Source: Nothopassalora personata
Lineage: Eukaryota; Ascomycota; Dothideomycetes; Mycosphaerellales; Mycosphaerellaceae
NCBI GenBank assembly: GCA_033816765.1
Contig: CM066292.1
Span: 3,348,001-3,412,000, forward strand
Direction: 5' to 3'
DNA length: 64,000 nucleotides
Part shown: positions 30,750 to 42,083 of the stretch, in pieces
How positions within the stretch are numbered: the first letter of the stretch is position 1
Layout: each line of letters opens with the position of its first letter
Made by a program: the position numbers and the translations under genes
The notes under the pieces: generated by a model
Databases searched by the model: none
Told to the model about the DNA's origin: nothing
The model's input: only the letters and a program-made list of their open reading frames with translations

Positions 30750-32025
30750 CTAAAGCGATTTTGCCTTGCTGGCGAACTTGCTAACTCAGAGGCCATTTGC
30801 ATGCTGATGAAGCAGTTGTTCCACATGAGATAGAAGAAACAGAGCAGAAGCTGCGGTAAGTTGACCAGGAAGGAAAGCTTTAATGAACATGGTAGCTTCA
30901 ACATCCAGTTTGAAAGGCAGGACCGCACGACAATCGATCTTTCGGAAGTGAGGGATGGCAGCAGATATCGGCGCTAATTGTGCTTCAGGAGCGAAGAGTA
31001 GCGCGGCCAACGCACACATCAAGATCCAAAGGCACAGAGCGATCACAGTCTATGGCATGCTCAAGGCGGAGGCGACTCGATAGGGCTTCAAGATAGGCTG
31101 CTGAGGGTCGCGGTTGAGTATGGCCATGTTTCTCACATCTTTCACGCTTAAGAAGCAGTTGTTCTTCGTCCATGGATCCTGTCGGTCGAGAAAACTCTCT
31201 ATTGCATCTCCAACCGATAGGACTTTATGCTCGGGAGTACACTTTACCATGAAGATCGCGAAGAGTTTCGCCAGATTGCAGCACAGGACAATGCTCATCA
31301 CTTGCAAGGAGATTTCCAACTTGCAGCTTGGCTCGATCTGCTGAGCCAGACAATAGGGATCCATATTGACGATTCAGCGACATTATCGCGGAGGTCATAA
31401 GCATGGAACCTCCCCGTGGTCGAGTGCTGAGGTCTTTTCTCTGGTGTACAGACGATGTGCTGTCCCTCACAAAGTCATTTGTATGAAACGCTTTGTCCGA
31501 ACTCGGATACCTCGTTCAAGAGACTCCACCAGATACCCATTTCTTGATCCGACTGATCTGTATGGTTTTGCGTGACGAGGATAACTCTACCAGAAGCTGT
31601 GACGAACCGACCGCCGAATGCATTGCAATCTGGATTCGTCAGATTGTGGACGTCGACTGCCTTGGCTGCCTGGATCTTTGACAGCAATCTATCTGCTGCG
31701 ACCATGACCCTGGCGATGTCCTGACCATCCATCCATACAATATGCGCGTCAGCGAAGCCGGAGTCGACCGCCAGGACATCGAAAGTAGTAGCACCCACAG
31801 TCTTGAACACTGTGGCGTTGTACTGTAGAAAAGATGATGAAGCGGTACACTACTGACTGCAATAAGCAGCCATAGTGCCACACGTTTCCGATTAACGAGA
31901 AAAAGCTTCCCGAGGCTAGCGAGCCCAAGATCCATCCAGCGGCCCTTCTCATGAGCTTTGTTGATATCACTCCTAGGCGGAGCGCTCACGCATTGCATGA
32001 CATAGTTCGAAGTACCCAGCAGAAT
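30750..32025 (-). pseudogene. DUF6536-type membrane protein, broken by frameshifts and a stop
   Basis: Minus-strand blocks in order match the fungal DUF6536 membrane-protein family. ILLGTSNYVMQCVSAPPRSD and RVALWLLIAVSSVPLH lie at 31830-32025. TVFKTVGATTFDV, HNLTNPDCNAFGGRFV lie at 31475-31810. YCLAQQIEPSCKLEISLQVM and VLSVGDAIESFLDRQDPWTK lie at 31050-31364. VIALCLWILMCALAALLFAP and LVNLPQLLLCFFYLMWNN lie down to about 30750. The blocks are in different frames. A small insertion near 31828 (TACAGTACAAC) breaks the frame between the first two. A TAG at about 31047 sits where a Trp is likely. Another shift occurs near 30860. The N-terminal membrane region is missing or unrecognisable. This is almost certainly a dead copy, though some breaks could hide introns. 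The function of the intact family is unknown. Confidence 0.65.
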
Positions 32026-32560
32026 CTGCTGCCGCTGTCCCCATCAACATGGCGATGGCTGACAGTAGATCAGCCTCCGTTCTGCAACAAATACTGACCT
32101 CGGCTCTGGCACCACAAGTTGCTCATGCGCAAACACGATCCGAGCTGGCTTGAGAAAATGTCCGAGAATAAAAGCACGCGTCAAAGATGGCTGGAAGATC
32201 AATCAAGCGCGTGGCGGACGCCCGTGTCGTACCAGCGGCTCCGTACCCGTGACCTACTGGATGTCATCGCACAGAGACTCAGCCGCACGAGCCCTTCCAG
32301 CAGTGTCTCGCTGCCGGCCTGAAACATTAGCAGCAAGCTGAAGAGTCCAGTAAACCGTGAGTATCAAGAACTGGTACCAAAAATGCAGGACATAAATCAT
32401 TAGCGTCGAGCAAGTCACACAACCACATCCCCATCTTGGGCTCACAGTTGACCACTAGCCTTCTGATAGTGTAGTAAGGTATAGCATTCTTCTCTTGGTA
32501 TGCTAAAGTAGAGCAAGCACCTCATGTGGTTTTGGAAGCAAAACACAAAGTGGTGACACC
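32026..32560. other. intergenic, possible eroded 5' part of the DUF6536 pseudogene
   Basis: The missing N-terminus of the membrane-protein pseudogene should lie here, but I cannot read it. No other gene is seen. Confidence 0.35.
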
Positions 32561-34210
32561 TTAGGTATCCGTCGCCTTTGGCTTCTTCCTCACCATTCCA
32601 GTGCTCAGAACGTTGACTGCAGGCTTCTCTTCCTGGCTGGTCCCGTGCGGCACAGCATCTGTAGCTTTCCGCTTCTTACGGATCATTCCTCCCAGATCGT
32701 TCACGGCGCTTTCATTGCCCTGCACGGCTCCAGCGGGTGCAGCAGCCTTTGCAGAGCCTTCTACGCGAAAGGAGAAATCGCCACTTCCGGCAATACCCAT
32801 AACTTCTTTGATCCACTTCGCAGTCGACTGAACAGAGATGTCGAGATTTGCGAAGTCGAGTTGCAGAAGAGTGTGAATCACTTTGTCGTAGCCGTCTTTC
32901 GACACAATCAGACCCTCGCCGTCCTGTATCGAGTAGCTTGACAGATTTGACGAGTCGATCTTCTTCAACCGAGGCTGTCTTGGGATAATCGGGCCGGTTA
33001 GCGGCTTGCGGCGCTTCCTCTTGGGATTGGCGTTCTGCGGTGCTGCGGGATCTGATGTTGACTGAAAATCATTTGTGGGTGGTAATGGGCCTTGACTGTA
33101 AGTAGTCTCTTGACCGTTGAAATCAGTCATTTGGGAGTCGGCCTGGCTTCCGACGGCGATATGCTCATCACTTCCCTCGGGTGATATGACGAGCCACAGG
33201 AAGCCCACAGCTCTTCCAGACGAGCACTCCTGTCTGAAAGCCATCATCTCCCAGAACTGATCAAGACTACAAACAGAGTTCCATCTGCCGCTCTTACGCT
33301 TGGAGGGACTGATCGTGACCTCTGCGTTCTGGGCGATGCCAATTTCTTCGTCGAGATCGGCCATATACCTCGCCTTCGGGTCGTCTTCAAATCGCGGTAG
33401 CAGACATCGCGGCGGGGCATGCTCTGGCAGGCCTCGCGTTCGAGCGAGCTCCATTAGTGGATGTTCTGGTTTCCACCGAGGACCTGCGGTCGTTGGAGAT
33501 ATAGCAGCCGTTGGCATGAAAGCTCGAAGCTCACTATTGGCGAATCCGGGCACTGTAAGGTAGCCTTGATAATTCACGCCAGACTCTGCTGGATCTTGCG
33601 ACGGAAGCTGATTCTGAGAGCCACTGAATGTGTTGCTATTGGACGAGGCAATCGTTGAAGTTCCCGAAGCAGGTATGATGGGGTCCAGTACACGCGCCCA
33701 CCACTTGATCAGCTGCCTGTCATCCAGCACGTGCTTGGCCTTGCTATCAGAGGACCCAGGAAAGAGATATTGAGCTTGTGCGCGGGCAAACAGCGAGATC
33801 ACAACCTTTCTTCGAGGATGTCTTCGCAATTCCTTGTTGGCTAGCCATTGCAGCAATGTGGTGACAGTCGTCTTCACTGGCGACGGTTTCACCTTGAAAG
33901 TATGTGCTGTTGAGTCGACCTTGCCGACGAATATGGTCGTGAGCTGCTTGGTGGTGTAGACTGATACTTCGATGGCGAAGCTGATCACATCTCGTGGTCG
34001 TTGGCTTCCAGTAGGTGATACGCCTGAATCATCTGCGTCCGGATTGATGCTAACAGCAACAAAGTGTCCAGCCACACGTGTCTTCTCCGGTTGCTGACCT
34101 GGTAAGGCCGAGAATAGAGGCTCGCAAGCTTTCGGTCTTGACCTCACATATCGCACGTTTGCATTGAATCCTGTTGGTAATGCCGCTCGCAGGTCGTCCT
34201 TCAGGGTCAT
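32561..34210 (-). CDS. RTT109: histone H3 acetyltransferase Rtt109
   Basis: Rtt109 is the fungal acetyltransferase for H3 K56 (and K9/K27), working with chaperones Asf1 and Vps75 on newly made histones during replication. The single-exon protein is 549 residues. The start MTLKDDLRAALPTGFNANVR is the usual family start. The catalytic-domain blocks visible are RYVRSRPKACEPLFSALPGQ, RVAGHFVAVSI, VISFAIEVSVYTTKQLTTIF, VGKVDSTAH, LIKWWARVLDPII and NYQGYLTVPGFANSELRAFM. Later, WNSVCSLDQFWEMMAFRQEC and AVGFLWLVISP end the catalytic region. The C-terminal third is Lys/Arg-rich (NPKRKRRKPLTGP, MIRKKRKATD, MVRKKPKATD), suggesting nuclear localisation; the last two motifs look like a short internal duplication. 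It lies beside the Rad9/Crb2 gene, another DNA-damage factor, with mL57 between. Confidence 0.95.
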   Translation of the reverse strand: MTLKDDLRAALPTGFNANVRYVRSRPKACEPLFSALPGQQPEKTRVAGHFVAVSINPDADDSGVSPTGSQRPRDVISFAIEVSVYTTKQLTTIFVGKVDSTAHTFKVKPSPVKTTVTTLLQWLANKELRRHPRRKVVISLFARAQAQYLFPGSSDSKAKHVLDDRQLIKWWARVLDPIIPASGTSTIASSNSNTFSGSQNQLPSQDPAESGVNYQGYLTVPGFANSELRAFMPTAAISPTTAGPRWKPEHPLMELARTRGLPEHAPPRCLLPRFEDDPKARYMADLDEEIGIAQNAEVTISPSKRKSGRWNSVCSLDQFWEMMAFRQECSSGRAVGFLWLVISPEGSDEHIAVGSQADSQMTDFNGQETTYSQGPLPPTNDFQSTSDPAAPQNANPKRKRRKPLTGPIIPRQPRLKKIDSSNLSSYSIQDGEGLIVSKDGYDKVIHTLLQLDFANLDISVQSTAKWIKEVMGIAGSGDFSFRVEGSAKAAAPAGAVQGNESAVNDLGGMIRKKRKATDAVPHGTSQEEKPAVNVLSTGMVRKKPKATDT

Positions 34211-34494
34211 GCTGTTGAGCTCAGAAGATATATAATGCTGCCAGATAGAGCCACGCTATCCAACGCGGTCTTGCAAGATTGGAGAGGCGATGAGCAAAAG
34301 ATATAAAGATGGATATGTTGGAAGCGAAGGAGAGGAATCTAAATTGAAGTGAGCAAGGGCGGGAGCGAGGTCCGACAAGGCATCAACTCCTCCTGCCTGA
34401 CTCCCACATAGTTCTACCTGCTTCAGCGCAAACTCTCCCAGCACCACCAGCGAGCTCCATCCATCCTCACACCACTCCATCAAACACTCGCACC

Positions 34495-35341
34495 ATGAAA
34501 CCCTCACCCCACTCCTACATCTGCGCCTCCTGCGCGCGCGCCTTACGATCCGCCTCCAAACCACCAACCCTCCGCCCCTTCTCCACAGCCACCTCCAACC
34601 CAGCACCACCCTCCGAATCCCTCGCCTCAACCCCCCGATGGCAACAGACACCCCCCGCCATGCGCATGCCCATCCGCCTACGGCCCCAACCCAGCCAACC
34701 CGTCTGGACCGTCAACGACAACATCGAGATCCTCAACAGCGCCTACGACAACTTCATCGGCGCTGCCGTGCCCCGCAAACGCGGTTCCGAACTCCTCGAC
34801 GAGGAGACCAAGTGGTTAGCCATCACGCATAAATCCTTCGATCACGGGCGCAGGGGTTTCAACGACAGGCTAGCGTTTCTGGGGAAGCGGATCGTGGACT
34901 TGCAGTGCAGTTTGGGGTTACTTTCCATGCCGGCGCCACAGGGGATCGGTGAGGTGGATGGGAGGGATGTGTTTAAGCATCGGGCGCTGGAGGGAGTTGG
35001 TGAGTGGATTTCCCGTTCGATGGCGGTGAGGAAGGAGGAGGAGGAGGAGGAGGAGGAGAGGAATGCGGATTTACTGACCCCAAGCAGAAAACATCACGCC
35101 CTTTGCAAAACAACAAGTTCTCGACCCATCGCGCTTAGCCTCACTAGCGAACCAATACGGCATCGATCGCGTTGTACGCTGGAAGCCGCGGAAGAGCGAT
35201 GATCTGGAAAGTTCGGGTGTCGAGACTGTGCTCGCCCATACGATATACAGCTTGATCGGTGCGTTGGCGATGCAGCGAGGTGGCGAGGTGGCAGCTAGAG
35301 TTGCAAGAGAGCGAGTTCTGCAGCCACTGGGATTGAGATGA
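34495..35341 (+). CDS. mitochondrial large-subunit ribosomal protein with RNase III-like fold (mL57/MRPL15-like)
   Basis: Exons are 34495-34999 and 35088-35341, with an 88-bp intron (GTGAGT...AAGCAG) that contains a GAG-phase repeat. The joined protein is 252 residues. The N-terminus (MKPSPHSYICASCARALRSA) is Ser/Arg/Ala-rich like a mitochondrial presequence. An RNase III-like domain follows at about 75-245: WTVNDNIEILNSAYDNFIGA, ETKWLAITHKSFDHGRRGFN, DRLAFLGKRIVDLQCSL and VETVLAHTIYSLIGALAMQR. In mL57 and mL44 this fold is structural; the catalytic Glu/Asp set of true RNase III is not evident here (DRLAFLGKR replaces the (N)ERLEFLGD box). That change argues for a ribosomal protein rather than an active nuclease. 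mL44 is the alternative identity. Confidence 0.85.
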
Positions 35342-35549
35342 AGAGCAAGAGTAAATTGTGGATTGTACAGGGCTATTTTATACATTACATTGTACAGCTA
35401 TAGTACAGACGCATGCTATGCAGCGCGGCAGCGATTCAGCTCACAGCGCGTGGGTATCGAGCAATGCGTCAGTCGTCATAGGCAATCGTCATGCCCTCCC
35501 AGTCCTTATTCCTCCTCCTGCGCCAATGGTCATAATACAGTGGGCACGA

Positions 35550-38500
35550 TCAATCAATGAGAGCACCCAGAATCAGACTTTGGACAACGAACTCGTCATC
35601 CACGATTCGAACATTCCCGCTCGTGGCGGAGTGCTTCTTTTCTTCGCCTCCAGTAGAATCGCCGCCTCTCTTGCGCTTCTTGCCTACAACTGCTTTGCTG
35701 CCGAAAAGAGCCTTTTCAGCTTCAGCGATGGCTCCATCGACATACACCCACGTGGCGCTCTCAGGATCTGCCTGCACAACATCCTTTGCCTCCTGGAGAT
35801 CGTTGACGCGCTGTACCTTACCAGCACCAAGCGCGAGAGTCAGGAAGGCGTATGTCTTGCGCTTGTCCCAGCCAGACTTGCCTTTCTTTGGTGCCACGAT
35901 GAGCACTGTGTCTCCATTGAGCAGGAGCGCTCGCTCGGGGATGATGCTGCCAGCCTGAGCTTCGGTAGTATCGTAAGTGTTCAGTAGGCGCGATCGAACT
36001 GCACCGCCGAGATAGCTGCTTTCACCTGCTGGCAGAAGGTATCTGTCCCAAGGGAGTGGAGCAGGTTGACCGTCGGCGAGCGTAGCGTTCTTCGAGGCAT
36101 CCATTGAGTGTGCGATCCATCGACCGGACAGAGTTGGCAGACCCAAGGCAAGAGCTTGCATGTACTTGGCTCGTCTGCTGTGTTTGTCAGCAATTACGGC
36201 CACGAAGCCAAGATCCTTGTACTCGTCCTTCAGGCGAAGTCCAGCTTTTTCTTCATCGTCGCCCTGTTGCTTCTTAGGTGTCTTCTTGTTCGGTGAAGTC
36301 GAAGGCGCCTCGCCGATAGCTGGAAGCTCAAACAATTGCTCGAAGCCGTCGTTGAGGACCAAACCGCCGTTGCGTTGTATTGTGCGTGTGATGCAGCCCT
36401 TCTCAAATTCGTTCGAAACGTAGGAGACAGCAAACGCCATGTTGCTGAAGATTGCAGTGGGCTTATCACTGATAGACGAGGTCACTGAGCCTTCGCGCAA
36501 GTGCGATGTTCTGCCCGTAGACGTCCTGACTCTGGCTGATGCCGCAGCGCGCCGCGATCTCGATGCTGGAGTTTCAGTGCTTGGCGTGCTGGATCGCGAT
36601 GGAGGCGTACCAGCCCGACCTTGCCTTGATCGGGCTTTGGCATTCGACGTGATCAGAAGTGGGTCAAACTCACGGCCCTGGAAGTGAGCCCACATCGACA
36701 TGGTGAAGTACAGGTCACTAATCAGTACCACATGTGTGTCAACGGTCTCACCAGCGGGTGTAGGACCGCCATTGAGCAGGCTGTTACGACTAGCCTTGGC
36801 CTGCACCTGGACTCTGATGTTGCCATAGATGTCTGAGACCAGAGCACGCTCCTCTCGCGTCGTCGGTGCAGGGCCAAGCCCAGTGACGACCCACTGCTTG
36901 TTACGAAGGCCAGCCTTGTCCACTCTGACGGTCTCGCCAACCTGGATGTCCAGGCTGCGGACGTGCTGGGTTTCGATATTGGTCACTGTTCCGTCGTCAA
37001 ACCTTAGATTATAAGTGGCGCCGTCTGGAGATACACCGAGCCACATGGCAGGGTAGAAGCCATTGTAGCGACCCTTGAACCACGCAAAGATCCGCTTCGG
37101 GGCCACGATAGTAGGACCTTCGACTTGTGCTTCATCCTGCTGTTCACTATGCAAAGGATCGTCTGAGAGGTTGTCATCATCGAGGAAATCGTTGGCTTCT
37201 GTTGCACGATCGGTTGTCATGTCGATTCGGGCTGCATCCTCATCGTTGTGTGCAGCGCCCGCTTCATTCTGGTCGTCATCCATCTCGTCATCCTCATCGG
37301 CATAGTTCTTGGGTGGAGCTCGTCTATTGGTAAACTTTCGCACAGGTTCGACTGCCGAGGGCCTGCTCGACTTCCGCCGAGAAGCTCGACCGTAGGTTGT
37401 CTTCTTGGCTGTGATAATTGCAGATCTACTCTTCACCAGCTGCGACACTGCATCTGACCCGGCTTTCTCACGGACAAGAACACTCTCTGAGCTGTACGAT
37501 CGCGGTTTGGGCTCTTCTTCCATCGATCGAGCGGGTGCCTCATTCGCCTTGCTGGGACTGTTTTTGAGGGCTTTGGGTGTTGGCTCGGGACGTGAAAGCT
37601 CATCCTCATCTTCGACGACCAAGACGGTGACGTCGCCACGGTCAGAGCGCCGAGCAGGTGCTGCCTTATTGACAGTGTTAGGTATGCCAGGCAAAGACTG
37701 ATTTACCTCCGAGGAAGCAGGATTGGAAGACCGTTTTCGCCTGAGCTTCCGCCGCTTGTTCTGTCTAGCTTGCTCTGGCGGGTCAGAGGTGACATTAAGG
37801 ACTGTCCGGTCCTCATCAGTCATGACATTCTCGAAAACGTCATCGACATCAGCCATCGCATCGAAGCTAGCGACTGCGCTGGTAGGGTTGGTGGCCATTG
37901 AGCTAAAGCGGCGTATTCCAGCACGCTTGCGAGGTGAATCTTCTGTACGCCTACTTTGTTGACTTGCAAACGCCTTTACAGGAGATGGCGCAACTGAACT
38001 TTTGGCAGCAGGCGAGCGTGCTGAAGCTGAGACGTGAGTTCGAGCAGTCGAATATGGAGCGCCATTGCCAGTATCCTGTGCCGTTCGCGGACTCTCCGGC
38101 TCGGCGTCAGGCAGATCGCTCTCAGGGATCTCTTGCTCAACCGAGTGCTCCTTAGTCGACTCTCGTTCCTGCTGGAACTTTTCAAGTAGTTCTTGGCGCT
38201 GCAAAGAAGCCTCAGCAGTGTCATTAGGCAACGTGCTATTCGCACTGAGTCTAGGCGGGCTACTTGGCACTCGCTCAGAATCAGATGGTCGCTCAACGAC
38301 TGTCTGAGAGGCAGGTATAGTGGGCGGAGCCATGCGTTGAGACGATGCTATCGCTTGCTCCTCGCTAGTCTTGCCTTGATGATAGTGTGACCCAGGCACG
38401 AAGGATGAGCTGAACGAGTGGACAGTGTGGTGGACCAGAGGACCTTGAAAGTGCTTGTCATCAGCTGTGGGCTGAGAGTCTGCAATCGTGGATCGCTGCG

Positions 38501-40260
38501 TGCCCCGAGTAATGTTGTCACTGGGCTGGATGCCGTCGGCCCCGTCGTTGTCAGCTGCGAGCTCTTGCTCGACTTCCAGTTCAGGCCCATGCAGTTCCTC
38601 ACTTGCTGCAATAGACTGGATGTCGTCCGCCTCATCATGATCATTGCCCTGACTCTTAAGCACAGCTTGAGCAAGCTCGTCGTACTCGTCATTTTCGGTA
38701 GCATCGTCAGCGTGCCCCTCAAACTCCTCATCGTGCCTTGGGCTTTCGGGCAGGCCCTCGTCGTGCTGCTCTTCGGGCGCCGTTTCATCATCCGCGAGCT
38801 CGTCATCTGAGAGGTCCTCGAAGCTGATTCGCTTACCTCGCTGCATCGTTCCTGGTGTGACGAGATCTATCATTGCATTCGGTTTCCTGCTTGAGGAAGG
38901 TCGTGATCGAGATGTATACGATGTCCTTAGCTGGGCTGCATCTTGCTTGGCTTGCTCGCTGAAGGCCCGACGCATGTTCCTAACTTGCAGTCGGCGGTTC
39001 TCAGAGTCTTCAAACTCGTCATCTTCCGAAAGATTCTCTCCGCGTGCTTCTCGATCCGCTTGTTCTTGGGCTTCCATCATCCTTCGGCGTCGCTCTTGAG
39101 ACTCCTTCATGCTCGTGTAGATCTCCCTCGGCTCGCCAAGTGCTGATCGTGGTCTAGTGTCCTTGAGCATAGCAGGTGACGAGAATATCGGTCGGACAGG
39201 TGACGATGTGAGATTTAGTTCGTTCGATGTGGGCGACGGTCTTGACGCTATGGGGTCCGAACGTGGCGCATCTGGTAAAGGTGATGATTGGTCTTGGAAG
39301 AGCTGTGTATTGGTCAACATTGGCGGCTTCGCAGCACTGAAGCCAAAAGCTTGCGAATACTGAGGCGTCTTCGTCACAGTGGTGGCTGAAGTAGGAAGCT
39401 CATCCTCAGCCTTTCGCTTCTGTCCTATGAGCGACGGCGTCTCAGGCATCGATGGCTTCTCTGGTGCATCTACCTGTGTCTGCGGGTTCTGTGATTCCAA
39501 CAGCTCTTCGAATCCTTGTGTCGATGTGACTGGCGACTGCTGCTGCGTATTCCACTGTAGATCGACATAGCCAGTCTCCCCCTCCTGCAAGGTCTGCTGT
39601 GTCTTACTCATGACCGAGCCGAGAGTGTTGTGCGTGTTGGGCGATGTGTCCAGGAGCGTCTCGTGGGTCTTCGGCGTCGCAGCTATAGTCGTATGAGGCT
39701 TCCGCGGTGTCTCCTGATGCGAGATGTTCGATCGTCCGACCATTGACTCTGTGTATAGCTGAGAATCGAACGGCTGTGTGTCCTCTGGTGCCATGGTCCC
39801 ACTGAACGACTTTGCCCCGGTCAGTTGCACCAAGGCATCCTGCGACGGACTTGACTGTACCATGGCCTGCATCTGGGCGGTGGGCATGCTCTTTGAAGGC
39901 GATAGTCGCGGGATGCGCTTCTTCTGGGCAGACTGCGGTGTCTGGATTGATGGTTCTGCAGACTCGGGCCCGTTGGACACGTCATTCACGTCTGCCGATT
40001 CCGGGACGGTGGCAGGCGCGCCACTTTCAAGCACGTTGTTGATGGCGTCGAGCTTGCATCCCAATTGCTTCGCGGGATATCCGGCGCTGGTGTCCTCGGA
40101 CTCGACGTGTTGGAACTGCGGCGCGTTACAAGGTTCACTCCCCTAGGATCAAATGATGGGCGCCATCATCGCCACTCACCTTGAACAGATCCTTCTGCGC
40201 CTTCAGCAGCATCGACAGGGGAACGCTGCCCATGCTGCTGTCCGTCTCCACCGACGCCAT
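35550..40260 (-). CDS. crb2: DNA-damage checkpoint mediator of the Rad9/Crb2/53BP1 family
   Basis: Exon 1 is 40180-40260 (MASVETDSSMGSVPLSMLLK). The 37-bp intron is very short (GTGAGT...CCTAG). Exon 2 is 35550-40142. The joined protein is 1557 residues. The N-terminal 1000 residues are disordered, Ser/Thr/Gln-rich with SQ and TQ sites and charged runs, the expected target of ATM/ATR-type kinases. A Tudor-like module lies at about 1055-1150 (IFAWFKGRYNGFYPAMWLGV, TYNLRFDDGTVTNIETQHVR), which in Crb2/53BP1 reads methylated histone. C-terminal BRCT repeats follow (PTAIFSNMAFAVSYVSNEFE, GLPTLSGRWIAHSMDA, the BRCT tryptophan). The protein links damaged chromatin to Chk1/Rad53-type kinases. The end MRIVDDEFVVQSLILGALID-type tail is normal. 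The short intron is the weakest point, but it gives an in-frame Met-start. Confidence 0.9.
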
Positions 40261-40548
40261 TGCTGTCGAATGTGATGTGTCTCCTTCGTGAGAGTGTCAA
40301 CGAAGTTCACGCAGGTGAAGCAGACGCGGGGTTCCGCGTCATTAAGGTTGCCGTGTCAGCTACGCGTGCCGGAGGCTGGCGCCATCACGTGCCGTCGGAT
40401 GTGAGAGACAATTCACGGTGGCAAGGATGTGCCAGCAATACAATTCCAGACTCTCCCAACATAAAATTGCGCAGGAGTTCGCAGGAACTTCTCCCTTCTT
40501 CACATACATACAAAGGACTACGATACCAGGAGCAGGCAGGCAGGCAGA

Positions 40549-40899
40549 ATGGGCAACGGAGCAAAGTAGGCAATTGTGGGTGCTCGATCCAAGCGTCAGT
40601 ACTGACAGCAGCGACAGAGCACAGCAAAAGCGCGATCGCGCCAAGGAGAAGGGCCCAAAGGAGGCAAAGAGCCAGTTGAAATCCGTAGGCGTTCCTAGCT
40701 AGCGGCGGTCGCAGAGCGGAGGACAGCAACTGACCAGCGACATGCGCAGAATCTCGCCGCCAAGTCGATCAAATGCAAGACCTGCTTCCAGGACTTCCAA
40801 AGCACCACCAGCCAGAAGATGCTGGGCGAGCACGCTTCGAACAAGCACAACAAAGCCTTCGCGGACTGTTTCAACAGCGATGATGGTGTGGCCAAGTAA
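40549..40899 (+). CDS. small zinc-finger protein (At2g23090/zf-met2-like), three exons
   Basis: Exons are 40549-40565, 40618-40684 and 40738-40899. The introns are 52 and 53 bp, each with a CTGAC branch site before the CAG. The sum is 246 nt, giving an 81-residue protein. It begins MGNGAKAQQKRDRAKEKGPK (the SERF/4F5-like basic segment common to this family). It continues IKCKTCFQDFQSTTSQKMLG and EHASNKHNKAFADCF, a single C-x2-C...H-x4-H zinc finger. Homologues of the same layout are found in plants and fungi; their role is not established. The first exon is only 17 nt, so this gene is easily missed. It is oriented divergently from the Rad9/Crb2 gene with 288 bp between the two starts. Confidence 0.9.
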
Positions 40900-42083
40900 G
40901 CCTTTAGGGCAATTGTTTGAGAAGATACCCACCGGCGTTGGCGTTTGCATTTGCGCTTACCAATATATGTCATTACGAGCGGATTAGCGTATTAGCGACT
41001 TGGAATTATAATAACTCTGGGTTCGGTGTCGCGACGCTCACTGTGCACCGTTCTTTCCTACCCTTGCAGCTGGACAGGGCTGTGGGGAGCGTATGTCGTT
41101 CGGACGTTCCTGTCCGATACCAAACAAGACGGATCGGCTATCAACACGTGGAAATCTGTCATGCAACATGCGGTGCGACGTGCAATCCGATGTCCTCTAT
41201 CGCTGACGACTGGACCTTTGACATGCTCCCCGCCCAGCACATTGCAGCCGATGCTACCGTACTGTAATCCAGTATTACAAAAGTTTGCTACCCCAGCGAC
41301 GGATGGCTTCCCACCACTTCGTATTGGGACACCTCCATTATTGTGTCGGTACGTCCGGCACCAAGATACTTCTGACTGAGCTGCACGGTATTTGCTCAAT
41401 CCAACGACCGCGAGAAAGCAGCACCGGCAATTGTAGACCATGTTGAGCTGTCACGGGAATTTGACATTTTAGTCAGCGATCCTTCTCCCGCGTTACCCAC
41501 AGCAAGACGGAGAAGATTGTAAATCAACAAAGACTATTCTTGATGCTGACAGATAATACGTGCATGCACGTGGCGCGTTCCAAAGCATAGCCCTCTGTAG
41601 GCTCAGCTGGCGTCGAAATCGATCCTTCACGTCTATGCACCGAAAGGATTGGCTCCAGCAGGTCTCTATGCATACCAAGACATAAGATGCCCAGACAGCG
41701 AGCTTGGCATGTTGTTGGTATAGCGAGCTACGGCAAAGCCCATACCGCAGGCCGCCTTTGCGATGCATCCTATCTTAGGACTCTGCACGACAGTGCCCAT
41801 ACCGATAGCGAGATGGTAGGGCGAGGTGTGTGGAGTATGCAGCAGCCAGGCACGGCGCCCTAAAGGCCGACCGTACTACCTGAAATCGATCAGCGTACAA
41901 TATAAGAGCACGCTGCCTACACGACATCGATTTCCACCACCAAGCAACAACGACTCGACACCAACCCAACCAACCAGAACAACATCTTATTTCCTTATCT
42001 CCTTTGTATTTCCTTTGTCTCAAGTCCTTCATTCGACTACCCAGCCAAAACCCGTACAACCAACCAACAAGACAACCATAAAA
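40900..42083. other. intergenic and promoter of the two-repeat secreted protein
   Basis: No gene is recognised at 40900-41850. The last 200 bp has a long CAA/CCAAC-rich leader typical of strongly expressed fungal genes. Confidence 0.4.
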
